Positions 24,995-33,511 of a stretch of 40,881 nucleotides of DNA are shown here, piece after piece. The stretch spans positions 1 to 40,881 of the forward strand of contig JAEUJD010000084.1 in the NCBI GenBank assembly GCA_016793015.1. Reading direction: 5' to 3'. How positions within the stretch are numbered: position 1 is the first letter of the stretch; each line of letters begins with the position of its first letter. A program made the translations under genes and the position numbers. The notes under the pieces were generated by a model. The model saw nothing but the letters and a program-made list of their open reading frames with translations, was not told where the DNA came from and did not search any database. This stretch comes from Phycisphaerales bacterium (GTDB taxonomy: Bacteria > Planctomycetota > Phycisphaerae > Phycisphaerales > UBA1924).

Positions 24995-27900
24995 ATGCCC
25001 AAGTGCCCGTCCTGCTCTCTTGAAGTGCCCGCTGCCGCGAAGTTCTGCCCCTCCTGCGGCGGCTCCATGGTCCCCGGTGCAAGCCAGAAATCGCTGAGCG
25101 ATGACCATCAGGACATGCTCCAGACGGCGATCTCGATGCCGCCGGTCTCGCAGAAGCCGATGGGACAATCCGCGCCCACGCGTCCGGCGAATCAGACGTT
25201 ACCTCCGACGATGGTCTCCGGGCAGGGCGGCATGTCGTCGCCGGGAGGCATGGGGGCCGGTGTCGGCTCGGCTCCTTCGATGATGAGCCAGGGACAGCCC
25301 ATGCGCGGCGCGATCCCGCCTCGCGATGAGCGGATGGAAGCGACGATCCCCAGCCCGAGTCATGGCTCTGCGCCTGCCGGTTCAAGCACACCGATGGCGG
25401 ATGTCTCGGCGATCCCGATGCCGGTATCAGAAATCGCGGCGTCGCCGATCAATGTGCCACAGGGCGGGGCGGGGTCGGTCCGCGCGGTTTCGGGGACTTC
25501 GATTTTCGCGGGGGCGGAACTCGGGCGGTTTGTGCCGGGCACGATTTTCGGGCAGCGGTATCGCATCATCGGGCGGCTGGGCAAAGGCGGCATGGGCGAT
25601 GTCTATCGCGCCGACGACATCAAGCTCGGCCAGCCGTGCGCCATGAAGTTTCTGCCCGAGCAGCTCGGCTCAGATCGGGCCGCGCTCATCCGCCTTTTCA
25701 ACGAGGTCAAGATCGCGCGGGCGGTAAGCCATCCAAACGTCTGCCGCGTGTACGACCTTGGTGAGGACGGCAATCAGCACTTCATTTCGATGGAATACGT
25801 GGACGGCGAAGATCTTTCGAGCCTGCTGCGCAGAATTGGGCGGCTGCCCGGAGACAAGGCGCTGCAGATTGCTCGCCAGTTGGCCGCCGGTCTCGCTGCC
25901 GCCCACGAGAAGGGCGTATTGCATCGCGACCTGAAGCCGGCGAACGTGATGGTGGACGGGCGCGGACACGTTCGCATCATGGACTTCGGTCTTGCCGGGC
26001 TTGCGGAAGAGCTCAAGGGCGATACCGGGCGTGCGGGAACGCCCGCGTACATGGCGCCCGAGCAGTTGGCCGGTCGAGGCGTGACCGCGAAGAGCGACGT
26101 CTACGCCATCGGCCTGCTCTTCTACGAAATCTTCAGCGGCAAGCCGGTCTTCCGGCCCGAGTCGATGCAGGATCTCGCACGCCTGCACAAGCAACCAATC
26201 GCGCCGCTCTCCTCGATCGTTCCGGATGTCGATTCCGGCGTCGAGAAGGTGATCATGAAATGCCTCGAGCGCGATCCGGATCTGCGTCCGGCCTCCGCGC
26301 TCACTGTGGCGAATCTGCTCGGTGGCGATGCGCTCACGGCAGCCCTCGCGGCGGGCGAAACACCCAGCCCGGAGCTTGTCGCGGCATCGGGCTCGCGCGG
26401 CGCGTTGACGCCGGCAATCGCCGCGGCGCTGCTCCTTTCATGCATCCTCGCGGTCTTCGGCGCAGCATCGCTCAACAGCAAGGTCAAGCTCTTCGCACGT
26501 ACGCCGATGGAATACGCGCCGCTCACCCTGGCCGACAAGGCCCGAGACGCCCTCAAACAGCTCGGTCACAACAACCGCGGCGCCGACAGCGCGTTCGGCA
26601 TCGAAGAAGTCCGCGTCGAACCCATCGAGGGTCAGCCCGCCATCGCGCCGCAGATGCGATTCTGGTATCGCGAAAGCGATCGCCCGTTTCCCCCCGGCGC
26701 GGGCGGACGGGTGAGCCGCCTCGATCCGCCTCCCGCGGCATCGGGCGAACGCAATGTGCTTATGGACCTGCGTGGCAACGTCATCGAAGCAACCGCGCCG
26801 ATCGCCTCCGGCACTTTGGTGTCCGCTCCGTCTGCCGCCAGCGCCCTGCCCGAGCCTGAGCTGGTCCGCATTGTGAAGCTCACGAATGCAGCGCCCGATC
26901 GGCTGCGAGCTCTCGACGCGGCAGACTTCGCGCCGGCCTCTTTCTCGACCGGGCGTTTCTCGTTCGAGGGACAGCGCGTGGCCGCGACGCGAAACGCGGT
27001 GACTTCGCCCGTGCGCGTCGATATCGCAACGGTTGGCAACGCTGTGACCTACCTCTCGGTGCGCGACGGTAAGTCGCCGCTTCTGGCACCCGAAGCCAAA
27101 GGTGCGCAGACCGCCGGAGAATCGAACTGGGTCGTCGCCGCAACAGTCGGGATCGTGCTGCTCGGCGTGCACGGCGTGCTGATCTGGATGGCGACGTGGA
27201 GCCTTCGCCAGGGCAAGGCAGATCGCAAGGGCGCGACGAGGCTCGCGATCGCGACGTTTGCGCTCCAGGCGCTCGTCTGGCTCTGCCGCGCTCACTTCTC
27301 GAGCGACCCCGAAACAGTGCCCGACACGGTGATCCCCGCGCTCTCGTTCGCGGCCTGGCTGGCGGCGATCGTGTGGATGATGTACGTCGGCCTCGAGCCG
27401 CTCATCCGCAAGCGCTGGCCACTCAGCCTTATCGGGTGGAGCCGCTTGCTGGCGGGTCAATGGCGCGATCCGCGCGTCGGACGCGATCTGCTCATGGGCA
27501 CCTTGGCCGGGACGGTCTGGGTACTCGCGGTGCAGGGCCTGGCGCTCTGGCAGTTCCGTGCGGGCGGTTCGGCCAACCTCGCGATCAATGAACTGACCCT
27601 GCTCGGTCCGCTGCCCGCGCTCTCGGTCGTGCTCTCGGCCCTCGTCGGCGCGATTCTGCTGACGCTGTCGCTGACGTTCCTCTGCACGCTGCCACGGTTT
27701 GTTCTGGGAAACCATGCCGCGGCAAGCGCCGCCGTCTTCGGGCTGCTCGCCGTGTTCTTTGCTGCCGCCATGATGCAACAGACCGGCAGCGTCGGTTCGC
27801 CCGTCGTCGCGGTCGCGGGGCTGCTCGCGGGCGCGATCGCGGGATTGGTGCTCACTCGCCTCGGCCTGCTCACGCTGCTCTCTTCGTTCTTCGTCGCGGG

Positions 27901-28045
27901 CGTGCTCGGCAGCTTCCCGCTCTCGCTTACCGGAGGATGGACAATCGCCGCCTCGCTGTCGGCGATCGCGATTGCGATGATCGTGGCGATGTACGGGGCG
28001 TATGCGAGCCTGGGAATGCACCTGCCCAAGGCGCGGGCGGTCTAA
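24995..28045 (+). CDS. Zinc-ribbon Ser/Thr protein kinase with multi-pass membrane C-terminus (paralogue A)
   Basis: 1016 residues; ATG 24995 is preferred over ATG 24989 because AAGGA then lies 6 nt upstream. A zinc ribbon opens the protein (Cys4, 7, 18, 21), followed by a Met/Pro/Ser/Gly-rich linker (about 25-180). The kinase domain is about 187-450: GKGGMGDV, Lys218, HRDLKPAN (310-317, D312), DFG (330-332), GTPAYMAPEQ. After a membrane helix (about 474-494) comes an extracytoplasmic domain (about 500-690), then a block of hydrophobic helices to the end. This C-terminal half is shared with the kinase ending at 36355. All catalytic residues are present. Ligand and targets unknown. Confidence 0.92.
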   Translation: MPKCPSCSLEVPAAAKFCPSCGGSMVPGASQKSLSDDHQDMLQTAISMPPVSQKPMGQSAPTRPANQTLPPTMVSGQGGMSSPGGMGAGVGSAPSMMSQGQPMRGAIPPRDERMEATIPSPSHGSAPAGSSTPMADVSAIPMPVSEIAASPINVPQGGAGSVRAVSGTSIFAGAELGRFVPGTIFGQRYRIIGRLGKGGMGDVYRADDIKLGQPCAMKFLPEQLGSDRAALIRLFNEVKIARAVSHPNVCRVYDLGEDGNQHFISMEYVDGEDLSSLLRRIGRLPGDKALQIARQLAAGLAAAHEKGVLHRDLKPANVMVDGRGHVRIMDFGLAGLAEELKGDTGRAGTPAYMAPEQLAGRGVTAKSDVYAIGLLFYEIFSGKPVFRPESMQDLARLHKQPIAPLSSIVPDVDSGVEKVIMKCLERDPDLRPASALTVANLLGGDALTAALAAGETPSPELVAASGSRGALTPAIAAALLLSCILAVFGAASLNSKVKLFARTPMEYAPLTLADKARDALKQLGHNNRGADSAFGIEEVRVEPIEGQPAIAPQMRFWYRESDRPFPPGAGGRVSRLDPPPAASGERNVLMDLRGNVIEATAPIASGTLVSAPSAASALPEPELVRIVKLTNAAPDRLRALDAADFAPASFSTGRFSFEGQRVAATRNAVTSPVRVDIATVGNAVTYLSVRDGKSPLLAPEAKGAQTAGESNWVVAATVGIVLLGVHGVLIWMATWSLRQGKADRKGATRLAIATFALQALVWLCRAHFSSDPETVPDTVIPALSFAAWLAAIVWMMYVGLEPLIRKRWPLSLIGWSRLLAGQWRDPRVGRDLLMGTLAGTVWVLAVQGLALWQFRAGGSANLAINELTLLGPLPALSVVLSALVGAILLTLSLTFLCTLPRFVLGNHAAASAAVFGLLAVFFAAAMMQQTGSVGSPVVAVAGLLAGAIAGLVLTRLGLLTLLSSFFVAGVLGSFPLSLTGGWTIAASLSAIAIAMIVAMYGAYASLGMHLPKARAV

Positions 28046-28053
28046 AAACAAAC

Positions 28054-28150
28054 GCAGAGCAGCAGGTCCGGAGAATTGCAGAGAACGCAGAAGACAACAG
28101 ATCGGCGCTGCATGCACTCCGATCTGCTGCTCTGCACATCTGCTGCTCTG
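28054..28150. terminator. Candidate bidirectional terminator between convergent kinase and flgH
   Basis: The 110-bp gap between two convergent genes holds a 12-bp perfect inverted repeat GCAGAGCAGCAG/CTGCTGCTCTGC (28054-28065 and 28124-28135). Nested within is an 8-bp stem CAGATCGG/CCGATCTG (28098-28126, 13-nt loop); the two overlap and may be alternatives. ATCTGCTGCTCTG is directly repeated (28122-28134, 28138-28150). No T-tract, so Rho-independent function is uncertain. Confidence 0.45.
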
Positions 28151-28155
28151 ACTCT

Positions 28156-28896
28156 CTAGAACGCAAACACCGTGTCGAGCAGCCGCGGGATCCAGCCCTT
28201 CGTGGTCGCATCCCTCACGTCGCCCTCGTTCTTCATGCTCACGATGAGATCGGCGAGTTGGCTCGAGAGAACCGTGTTGCTTGTGGTGACATCCGCCATG
28301 CGGACATTGCCGGTCAGCACGATCGTCGTTACCTCGTTGTCCTTGGTGATCGTCTTCTTCGCCTCGAGCACCAGCACGCCGTTGGGCTTCACATCGATGA
28401 TCGTCGCTGTGACCTTCGCGGCCATCTTGTCCGCTCGGTCGTAGCTGCCCTGCGCCTTCCACTTGGGGTTGGCGTTCAGGTCAACCTGCGCGATCGGGCT
28501 GCGGGGTGACGATTGCAGCCGCATGCCGTAGAGCTGGGTCAGATCGATGAAATGCTCCAGCGAGGCGTTGAAGTTCAGCTTCTTTTCCGCATCGGCATCG
28601 GCATCGGTCGTGGTGCTGCTCTGTTCATCGACGAGGATCGTGATCAGATCGTTCTTGACGTAGCTCTTGGGCTTGGGCGCGGTGACATAAAAAAGGCTGA
28701 AATCCTGCAGAGATTGATCGGCCGCCTTGGAGCCGCTCACCGGCGCAGCCGCCGCATACGTCACCGGAGTGCCGGGCGCCTGCGCTACGGGCTGCGTCTG
28801 CTGGACGGGCTGTTCATCGCGCAGCAGACTGCTCTGCGCAAGCACGTTCGCGCTCAGGTGCGCCGACATTCCGATCCACAGCATCGCGATTCGCAT
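28156..28896 (-). CDS. flgH: Flagellar basal-body L-ring protein FlgH
   Basis: 246 residues from ATG 28896, with GAGG 6 nt upstream. The family core is visible: LITILVDEQSSTTTDADADAEK, then GSYDRADKMAAKVTATIIDV and PNGVLVLEAKKTI, ending MADVTTSNTVLSSQLADL. FlgH forms the ring in the outer membrane around the distal rod. Enterobacterial FlgH is a lipoprotein; here the N-terminus (about 1-21) is a signal peptide ending LAQ with no cysteine, so no lipobox. An 80-residue Pro/Ala/Gln region follows before the core. Last gene of flgF-flgG-flgA-flgH, 14 nt after flgA. Confidence 0.95.
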   Translation of the reverse strand: MRIAMLWIGMSAHLSANVLAQSSLLRDEQPVQQTQPVAQAPGTPVTYAAAAPVSGSKAADQSLQDFSLFYVTAPKPKSYVKNDLITILVDEQSSTTTDADADAEKKLNFNASLEHFIDLTQLYGMRLQSSPRSPIAQVDLNANPKWKAQGSYDRADKMAAKVTATIIDVKPNGVLVLEAKKTITKDNEVTTIVLTGNVRMADVTTSNTVLSSQLADLIVSMKNEGDVRDATTKGWIPRLLDTVFAF

Positions 28897-28910
28897 GCAT
28901 CACCTCTTCT

Positions 28911-30227
28911 TTACGGTTCATCCAGCGGGATGAACTTCATCTTGCGGATGGGTTTCTTGGGATCCTTCGTCGCGGCTTCCACCACAAACGTGCCGTCGGG
29001 CTTGGTTGTGATGCGTTGCACCGTTGTTGACCCCACCGTTGCGAGCTCGGGCCCCTTGACCGCCGGGGCGAAGGTCGAAGTCGGTCCGGTCGGCACGGCC
29101 GCGACCCTTTTCCCTGTTGGCGAAGGCTCGGCTTCGGCAACAGGCTTGTTCTGGAAGACCGAGTCATCGCCCCCACCGTCCGCGCTGATGACGGCCTGTC
29201 CGGGCGCGACAACCCGCGCCGTGACCCTGCTCTTGGGGTTTCGCAGGGGGGTGAACTCGATGACCTCGTTCTCGCCCGCATTCGCCATCGCGCGGGCCTT
29301 GGTATTCATCACAATCGAGCCCGCGACGCACGCGATGTTCACGATGTCGCCACGCTTGACGAGGATCGCGGCCTCGACATCGCCGTCGAGGAACAACTCG
29401 CCCGGCTGCACGCGGTTCTTCACAACTCTGCCCAGGATCGCCTCTTCCGTCGCGAGCCGTTCGCCCGGCGTCGTCCAGCGGCTTTCGCTGAACACGACTT
29501 CCTTCGTGACGAGATCACCCCGGTGCAGCGAGCGGGTGGCCCCAACCACGTTCAGCTTCTGCTCCACCCGCACCTTCGCAGTGCCCGCTGCGATCACCTT
29601 GTCCGCTTCAAAGACCCGCACCATCACCGGCACCATCGAGCCAAGCCCCGTCGGCTGGATGTCCAGCGTGCGCCCCGGAGTCGGGGTGCTCAGCAGCGTG
29701 CTGTCAGCCTCGGAGAATGCAACACGTACATCCGATGACTCGGCCTTGAGGAAACTGACAATCCTCGCGCCGATCGCCGAACGGAGCGACTCGTCCCGCA
29801 TCTCCGAGACGACGTTCCACGTCGGTCCCATCGCGGCCTTCGGAACGGGCGCGGCCCGCACGGGAGTCGGCGGCACCTCGGCGGCCGGAGTTTCTTTCTT
29901 CTCGCAAATCAGCCGGAGCGAGCACGAATCGCCGCTGAGTGCGATCTTCCCCCAGCGAATGTCGGTTCTGGATTCGTTGAGCAGGCTGCGGATTTCGTCG
30001 ACCGAGAGATCCACGTGCGCGGCCCGGGCTTCTTTGGACTGCTCGAAGACGATCACATCGCCGAGCGCCTCGGCATCGGCCCCTTCGAGTATCGCCACAT
30101 CGCGGAGCGAAACAGGCGCCGAGGCCCGAGCCGATGAACGCAGCTGGATCGTGTCGGCACGCGCGACGTGCGCCGTCGCGCTCGCGAGCATGGCCAGGAA
30201 ACCGATCTTGAACGCGCCGCGGATCAT
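28911..30227 (-). CDS. flgA: Flagellar P-ring assembly chaperone FlgA
   Basis: 438 residues from ATG 30227. Signal peptide about 1-24 (FLAMLASATAHVARA). The conserved C-terminal FlgA/SAF region is about 230-350: LHRGDLVTKEVVF, ILGRVVKNRVQPGELF, LVKRGDIVNI and VTARVVAPGQAV. FlgA is the periplasmic chaperone that places FlgI subunits on the rod. E. coli FlgA is 219 residues. This one has an extended N-terminal region (about 30-220) and a Pro/Thr-rich tail of about 85 residues ending KKPIRKMKFIPLDEP. It sits 23 nt after flgG and 14 nt before flgH. Confidence 0.93.
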   Translation of the reverse strand: MIRGAFKIGFLAMLASATAHVARADTIQLRSSARASAPVSLRDVAILEGADAEALGDVIVFEQSKEARAAHVDLSVDEIRSLLNESRTDIRWGKIALSGDSCSLRLICEKKETPAAEVPPTPVRAAPVPKAAMGPTWNVVSEMRDESLRSAIGARIVSFLKAESSDVRVAFSEADSTLLSTPTPGRTLDIQPTGLGSMVPVMVRVFEADKVIAAGTAKVRVEQKLNVVGATRSLHRGDLVTKEVVFSESRWTTPGERLATEEAILGRVVKNRVQPGELFLDGDVEAAILVKRGDIVNIACVAGSIVMNTKARAMANAGENEVIEFTPLRNPKSRVTARVVAPGQAVISADGGGDDSVFQNKPVAEAEPSPTGKRVAAVPTGPTSTFAPAVKGPELATVGSTTVQRITTKPDGTFVVEAATKDPKKPIRKMKFIPLDEP

Positions 30228-30250
30228 CCGTTCTCCGTTTCAGGCATGCT

Positions 30251-31054
30251 TTACCGACGCAGCTGCGACACCGAGCGGAGCGAGTCGTCCGCCGCGCGGA
30301 TGACCTGGCTGTTGAACTCAAACGCTCTTTGCGTCCGGATCAGGTCGATCATCTCTCGCGTCGGATCCACGTTCGAGTTTTCGAGAAAGCCCTCGCGGAT
30401 CTGTCCGCGCTGATCGACCCCCGGTTCGCCCGTCACGGGCGGGCCGGAGCCGTTGGTCTCGGTGTACAGGTTCTCGCCGATCTGGAGCAGGCCGCCCGGA
30501 TTCGGGAAAGTTGCAAGCTGGATCTGGCCCTGCAACTGAGGCTGCGTGCTGCCCGCGATCGTCGCGTACACGCGCCCCGAGTTATCAATCGAAATCGCCG
30601 TCGCGTTCGCGTCAATCGTGATCACGGGCTGAAGTCGCCGCCCCTGATCGTTCGCCATGACGATCTCGCGATCGGCGTTCAAGGCGAAGTTGCCGGCACG
30701 CGTGTACGCGGTATTGCCCAGGCTCGGCTCCACCTGCACCTGAAAGAAACCAAAGCCATCGATCTGCATGTCGAGCGGGCGACCGGTCTGGAGCGGAGCG
30801 CCTTCGGTGAAATCGAGCTGGGTGCTGGAAACCTTGACGCCCAGACCAACCTGGATGCCGCAGGGCGACTTGTCGCCGATCGCGTTCTCCACGCCCGGCT
30901 GCTGCTTGTGCAGGTAAAGAAGGTCCTCGAAGTTGGTCCGACTGGCCTTGAACCCCACCGTGTTCATGTTGGCGAGGTTGTTGGCCGTGACATCCAGCGC
31001 CGTATTGAGCGCGGAAAGTGCCGTCGAGGACGATTGCAGCGCGACCATTGCCAT
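30251..31054 (-). CDS. flgG: Flagellar distal rod protein FlgG
   Basis: 267 residues from ATG 31054 (MAMVALQSSSTALSALNTAL) with AGGA 9 nt upstream; open frame further upstream is structured non-coding DNA. Signatures: N-terminal DVTANNLANMNTVGFKASR, the rod motif near 90 (PLDMQIDGFGFFQV), and the C-terminal NVDPTREMIDLIRTQRAFEFN. Near-standard length (E. coli 260). FlgG makes the distal rod through which P and L rings assemble, matching the adjacent flgA and flgH. Confidence 0.97.
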   Translation of the reverse strand: MAMVALQSSSTALSALNTALDVTANNLANMNTVGFKASRTNFEDLLYLHKQQPGVENAIGDKSPCGIQVGLGVKVSSTQLDFTEGAPLQTGRPLDMQIDGFGFFQVQVEPSLGNTAYTRAGNFALNADREIVMANDQGRRLQPVITIDANATAISIDNSGRVYATIAGSTQPQLQGQIQLATFPNPGGLLQIGENLYTETNGSGPPVTGEPGVDQRGQIREGFLENSNVDPTREMIDLIRTQRAFEFNSQVIRAADDSLRSVSQLRR

Positions 31055-31088
31055 AGTGACGATTCCTGACGCGAACGGCGTGCCGGGT

Positions 31089-31191
31089 GATAAGGGCCAA
31101 AGGGCAAAATTGCCAAAGCGCCAGATTTGGCGCAAAGGAAACATCGCCTTTCCTTTGGCACTTTGGCCCTTTGGAAATTTGACCCTTTATC
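31089..31191. other. Structured intergenic element between flgF and flgG
   Basis: Three nested or adjacent pairings fill the 135-bp gap. Outer arms GGGCCAAAG/CTTTGGCCC (31094-31102 and 31161-31169, 9 bp) lie within GATAAGGG and its near-complement at 31184-31191. Inside are GCGCCA-GATT-TGGCGC (31118-31133) and CAAAGGAAA/TTTCCTTTG (31133-31141 and 31149-31157, 7-nt loop). Could set the FlgF:FlgG ratio by processing or attenuation, or be a dispersed element; both inferred. Confidence 0.6.
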
Positions 31192-31966
31192 AGGCCAGCC
31201 GGCCGAACGTGTTGATCGCCCGATCCAGCATCCGGTCCTGCGCCTGCACGATGCTCATGTTGGCATCCACATCGCGCGAAGCGTCCTGCATTCGGAGCAG
31301 CGCTTTCATCTCGTCCACGCCCGATTCCTCGAGCTGGCCCTGCTTGATCAGGCCCTCGCCCCGGTTCATCCGCCGAACCTGTGCCGCGGGTGCCTCCAGC
31401 ACGCTGCCTCCCCGCTTGCTGATCAGGTTCGGATCGCGCGAGTGGTAGATGCCGATCGAATCGACGGGATTGCCGTTCACCGTGATCTGCCCATCCCCGG
31501 CGATCTTGATTTCGCCCTGGGGCAACACGATCGGTCGCTGCACGCGGTTCAGCACCGGTGCGCCGCTGTTGACATGGATCAGCCGGCCTTCCACGCCACG
31601 GGCAAACCGACCATCCCGGGTGAGCAGCGAATTGCGTCCCGTATCTCGAGGCCCGCCCTGCAGTTGAAAGAACCCGTCCCCTTCGATGGCGAGATCCAGG
31701 TCGCGATTGGTGATTCGGGTCCCGCCCTGGGCCAGATCGACCTTGGTCGGAGCCACCAGCACCCCCGCACCGAGCTTCTCGAGCATTGCATCCGACGGCA
31801 TGAAAGGCAAATTGTCTTCCTGCCTCGCGGCCGAACGCTGCATCACAGCAGGAATGTCGGGCTTGAAGCCGACCGAATCCATGTTGGCCAAGTTGTTGGC
31901 GTGCACGTCCTGCCGGTAAAGCGAGGTCAGCAGGCCGGAGCTGGAAATCTGGATGCCGTAGTTCAT
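31190..31966 (-). CDS. flgF: Flagellar proximal rod protein FlgF
   Basis: 258 residues from ATG 31966 (MNYGIQISSSGLLTSLYRQD); sequence upstream holds the sigma-54-like promoter rather than coding. Rod/hook family signature HANNLANMDSVGFK near the N-terminus, LAIEGDGFFQLQGG in the middle, C-terminal GVDEMKALLRMQDASRDVDANM. FlgF vs FlgG: it is upstream of a clear FlgG and has the shorter, more divergent C-terminus, so FlgF is favoured. First gene of the rod/ring operon. Confidence 0.88.
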   Translation of the reverse strand: MNYGIQISSSGLLTSLYRQDVHANNLANMDSVGFKPDIPAVMQRSAARQEDNLPFMPSDAMLEKLGAGVLVAPTKVDLAQGGTRITNRDLDLAIEGDGFFQLQGGPRDTGRNSLLTRDGRFARGVEGRLIHVNSGAPVLNRVQRPIVLPQGEIKIAGDGQITVNGNPVDSIGIYHSRDPNLISKRGGSVLEAPAAQVRRMNRGEGLIKQGQLEESGVDEMKALLRMQDASRDVDANMSIVQAQDRMLDRAINTFGRLA

Positions 31967-32009
31967 GCGTTCGCGGGGGCGTCTCCGACGGACCCGTGGC
32001 CTGAGGTTC

Positions 32010-32024
32010 GCAACTGCCGTGCCA
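32010..32024 (-). promoter_or_regulatory. Sigma-54 (-24/-12) promoter of flgF-flgG-flgA-flgH
   Basis: Minus-strand TGGCACGGCAGTTGC matches the consensus TGGCACG-N4-TTGC completely, with GG (32023-32022) and GC (32011-32010) separated by exactly 10 nt. Predicted transcription start near 31998, about 32 nt before the flgF ATG. An RpoN-dependent activator would be required. Confidence 0.78.
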
Positions 32025-32147
32025 GAAACCCAGAATCTCACCGGCTTGTGACAGGGTTGACGTTCTGGGAAGGGGCATGACACCGGTGAAAGACCGAGTT
32101 GAGTGGAATGAACGGCTTTGGTAGCCTCTTTATGAAAGGAATTCGCC

Positions 32148-32696
32148 ATGAAATGCACTGCCGCGGCCGTGATCGGTCTGGTTTCCTTCTGCTTGACCGC
32201 CTGTCAGACTGCTTCAAGTTCCGCTTCGGGTTCAAGGCCGGTCGTTCAGGCGGCGACCGCGCAAGAAAAGCAGGCGACAATCGACAGGGTCAAAGCCCTG
32301 AAAGGGACGTGGAACATCGTCGAGGACGACGGCAAGGTGCAGGGACAGACGGTCTTCTCGGTGGGCGGAGGCGGCACGGTCCGGGAGGTCATGTTCGCGG
32401 GAACCGAACACGAGATGACCAACATGTATCACATGGATGGACCGGCCATCGTGTGCACGCACTACTGCGCGATGGGCAACCAACCCCGGATGAAGTGCGT
32501 CGCTTCGGGCGCGCCGGGCGACTCGATCCGTTTCACGCTCGACAGGGTGAGCAACCTCCGCAAGCCGGACGAGGCCTGCATGCGCGAGATGGTGCTGACC
32601 TTCAAGGACGCGAACACGATCGAGCAGCGCTGGATTTCGTTCAAAGCCGATGAGAAGACGGAAGAGGTGGTTTTCACGCTGAAGCGGGCGGGGTGA
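32148..32696 (+). CDS. Small lipoprotein, function unknown
   Basis: 182 residues from ATG 32148 with AAGGA 7 nt upstream. Signal peptide ends in lipobox LTAC with the acylated Cys at 19. The mature part is beta-rich (ALKGTWNIVEDDGKVQGQTVFS ... HYCAMGNQPRM), suggesting a lipocalin-like or nitrobindin-like barrel; this is a fold guess. Related lipoproteins with a THYC/NQPRM motif occur in Planctomycetota but are uncharacterised. It is divergent from flgF. Not obviously flagellar. Confidence 0.75.
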   Translation: MKCTAAAVIGLVSFCLTACQTASSSASGSRPVVQAATAQEKQATIDRVKALKGTWNIVEDDGKVQGQTVFSVGGGGTVREVMFAGTEHEMTNMYHMDGPAIVCTHYCAMGNQPRMKCVASGAPGDSIRFTLDRVSNLRKPDEACMREMVLTFKDANTIEQRWISFKADEKTEEVVFTLKRAG

Positions 32697-32774
32697 GACG
32701 CAAAGCGGGGAAAGGGATTGGGGCGTTCGAAGACATTGTCCGCGAATCTGCTGTTCTCAACACCATCTGCGGTT

Positions 32775-33341
32775 CTATCTGCTCAACCCCTTCATTGCGC
32801 CCGTGCGTCTCGCGTTGTAGTACCGCTGGAGCGAATCCTCGATGATGGCGTGGGCGGCCTCGGCCGGCATCACTTCGTCAACCATCACTCCCTTGCCTTC
32901 GAGGGTCTTGTAATCCTCGAAGAAGCGTTTGAGCATCTTGAAGATGTGCTTGGGGAAGTCGCTGGCTTTTTTGAACTCGGAGTAAATCGGGTCCTGCACC
33001 ATCACGGCGATGATCTTGTGATCGGGCGCGCCCTGATCGACCATCGACATGAGGCCGACGGCGCGGGCATCGCAGATCGTGAGTGGCGGGATGTTCTCGG
33101 TGCTGTAGAGCAGCACATCGAGCGGGTCATCATCTTCGGCAAGCGTCTGCGGAATGAACCCGTAGTTGGCCGGGTAATAGACCGCGCTCGAGAGCACGCG
33201 GTCGACCTTGATCATGCCCGAGCCTTTGTCGATCTCGAACTTGAGGTTGCTCCCCTTGGGGATCTCGATGATGGACCGGAAATGCTCAGGGAGCGCGTGC
33301 CCTTCCATCGCGGGGGTAACTTCGTGCCAGGGGTGGATCAT
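32775..33341 (-). CDS. ppa: Inorganic pyrophosphatase (family I)
   Basis: 188 residues from ATG 33341. Family I motif EDDDPLDVLL supplies the metal-binding aspartates; other typical segments are EIPKGSNLKFEIDK near the N-terminus and YYPANYGFIPQTL. It hydrolyses pyrophosphate in the cytoplasm with Mg2+, pulling biosynthesis forward. Length matches the family (about 175-180). Monocistronic by context. Confidence 0.95.
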   Translation of the reverse strand: MIHPWHEVTPAMEGHALPEHFRSIIEIPKGSNLKFEIDKGSGMIKVDRVLSSAVYYPANYGFIPQTLAEDDDPLDVLLYSTENIPPLTICDARAVGLMSMVDQGAPDHKIIAVMVQDPIYSEFKKASDFPKHIFKMLKRFFEDYKTLEGKGVMVDEVMPAEAAHAIIEDSLQRYYNARRTGAMKGLSR

Positions 33342-33380
33342 GTCGGAGGGTAGGAGATTGCCGCGAGGTTTCCGGCGACC

Positions 33381-33491
33381 TCAATCGCGTCGGTGTTGGC
33401 GGCGTACGAATCGGAAGAATGTGCCCAGCAGGCCGGCAATGGCCAGCGCGACAACGACCCCGATGATGAATTCAGGGAATCCCCAAAGCAT
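33381..33491 (-). CDS. Possible 36-residue single-pass membrane protein
   Basis: ATG 33491 opens a 36-residue peptide: MLWGFPEF, a ~18-residue hydrophobic helix (IIGVVVALAIAGLLGTFF) and a basic tail (RFVRRQHRRD). The sharp amphitopic pattern is unlike the shadow frames around it. No good ribosome-binding site was seen, and the upstream open frame is antisense to the toxin-antitoxin pair. Located between ppa and the divergent antitoxin-like gene. Confidence 0.4.
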   Translation of the reverse strand: MLWGFPEFIIGVVVALAIAGLLGTFFRFVRRQHRRD

Positions 33492-33511
33492 CCAGAGAGC
33501 TGTACCCGCCT

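Noticed and set aside
26438..28462. 674-codon minus-strand open frame across the kinase and flgH
   Set aside because: Antisense to the membrane part of the kinase and out of frame with FlgH; Arg/Glu/His-rich with no domain.
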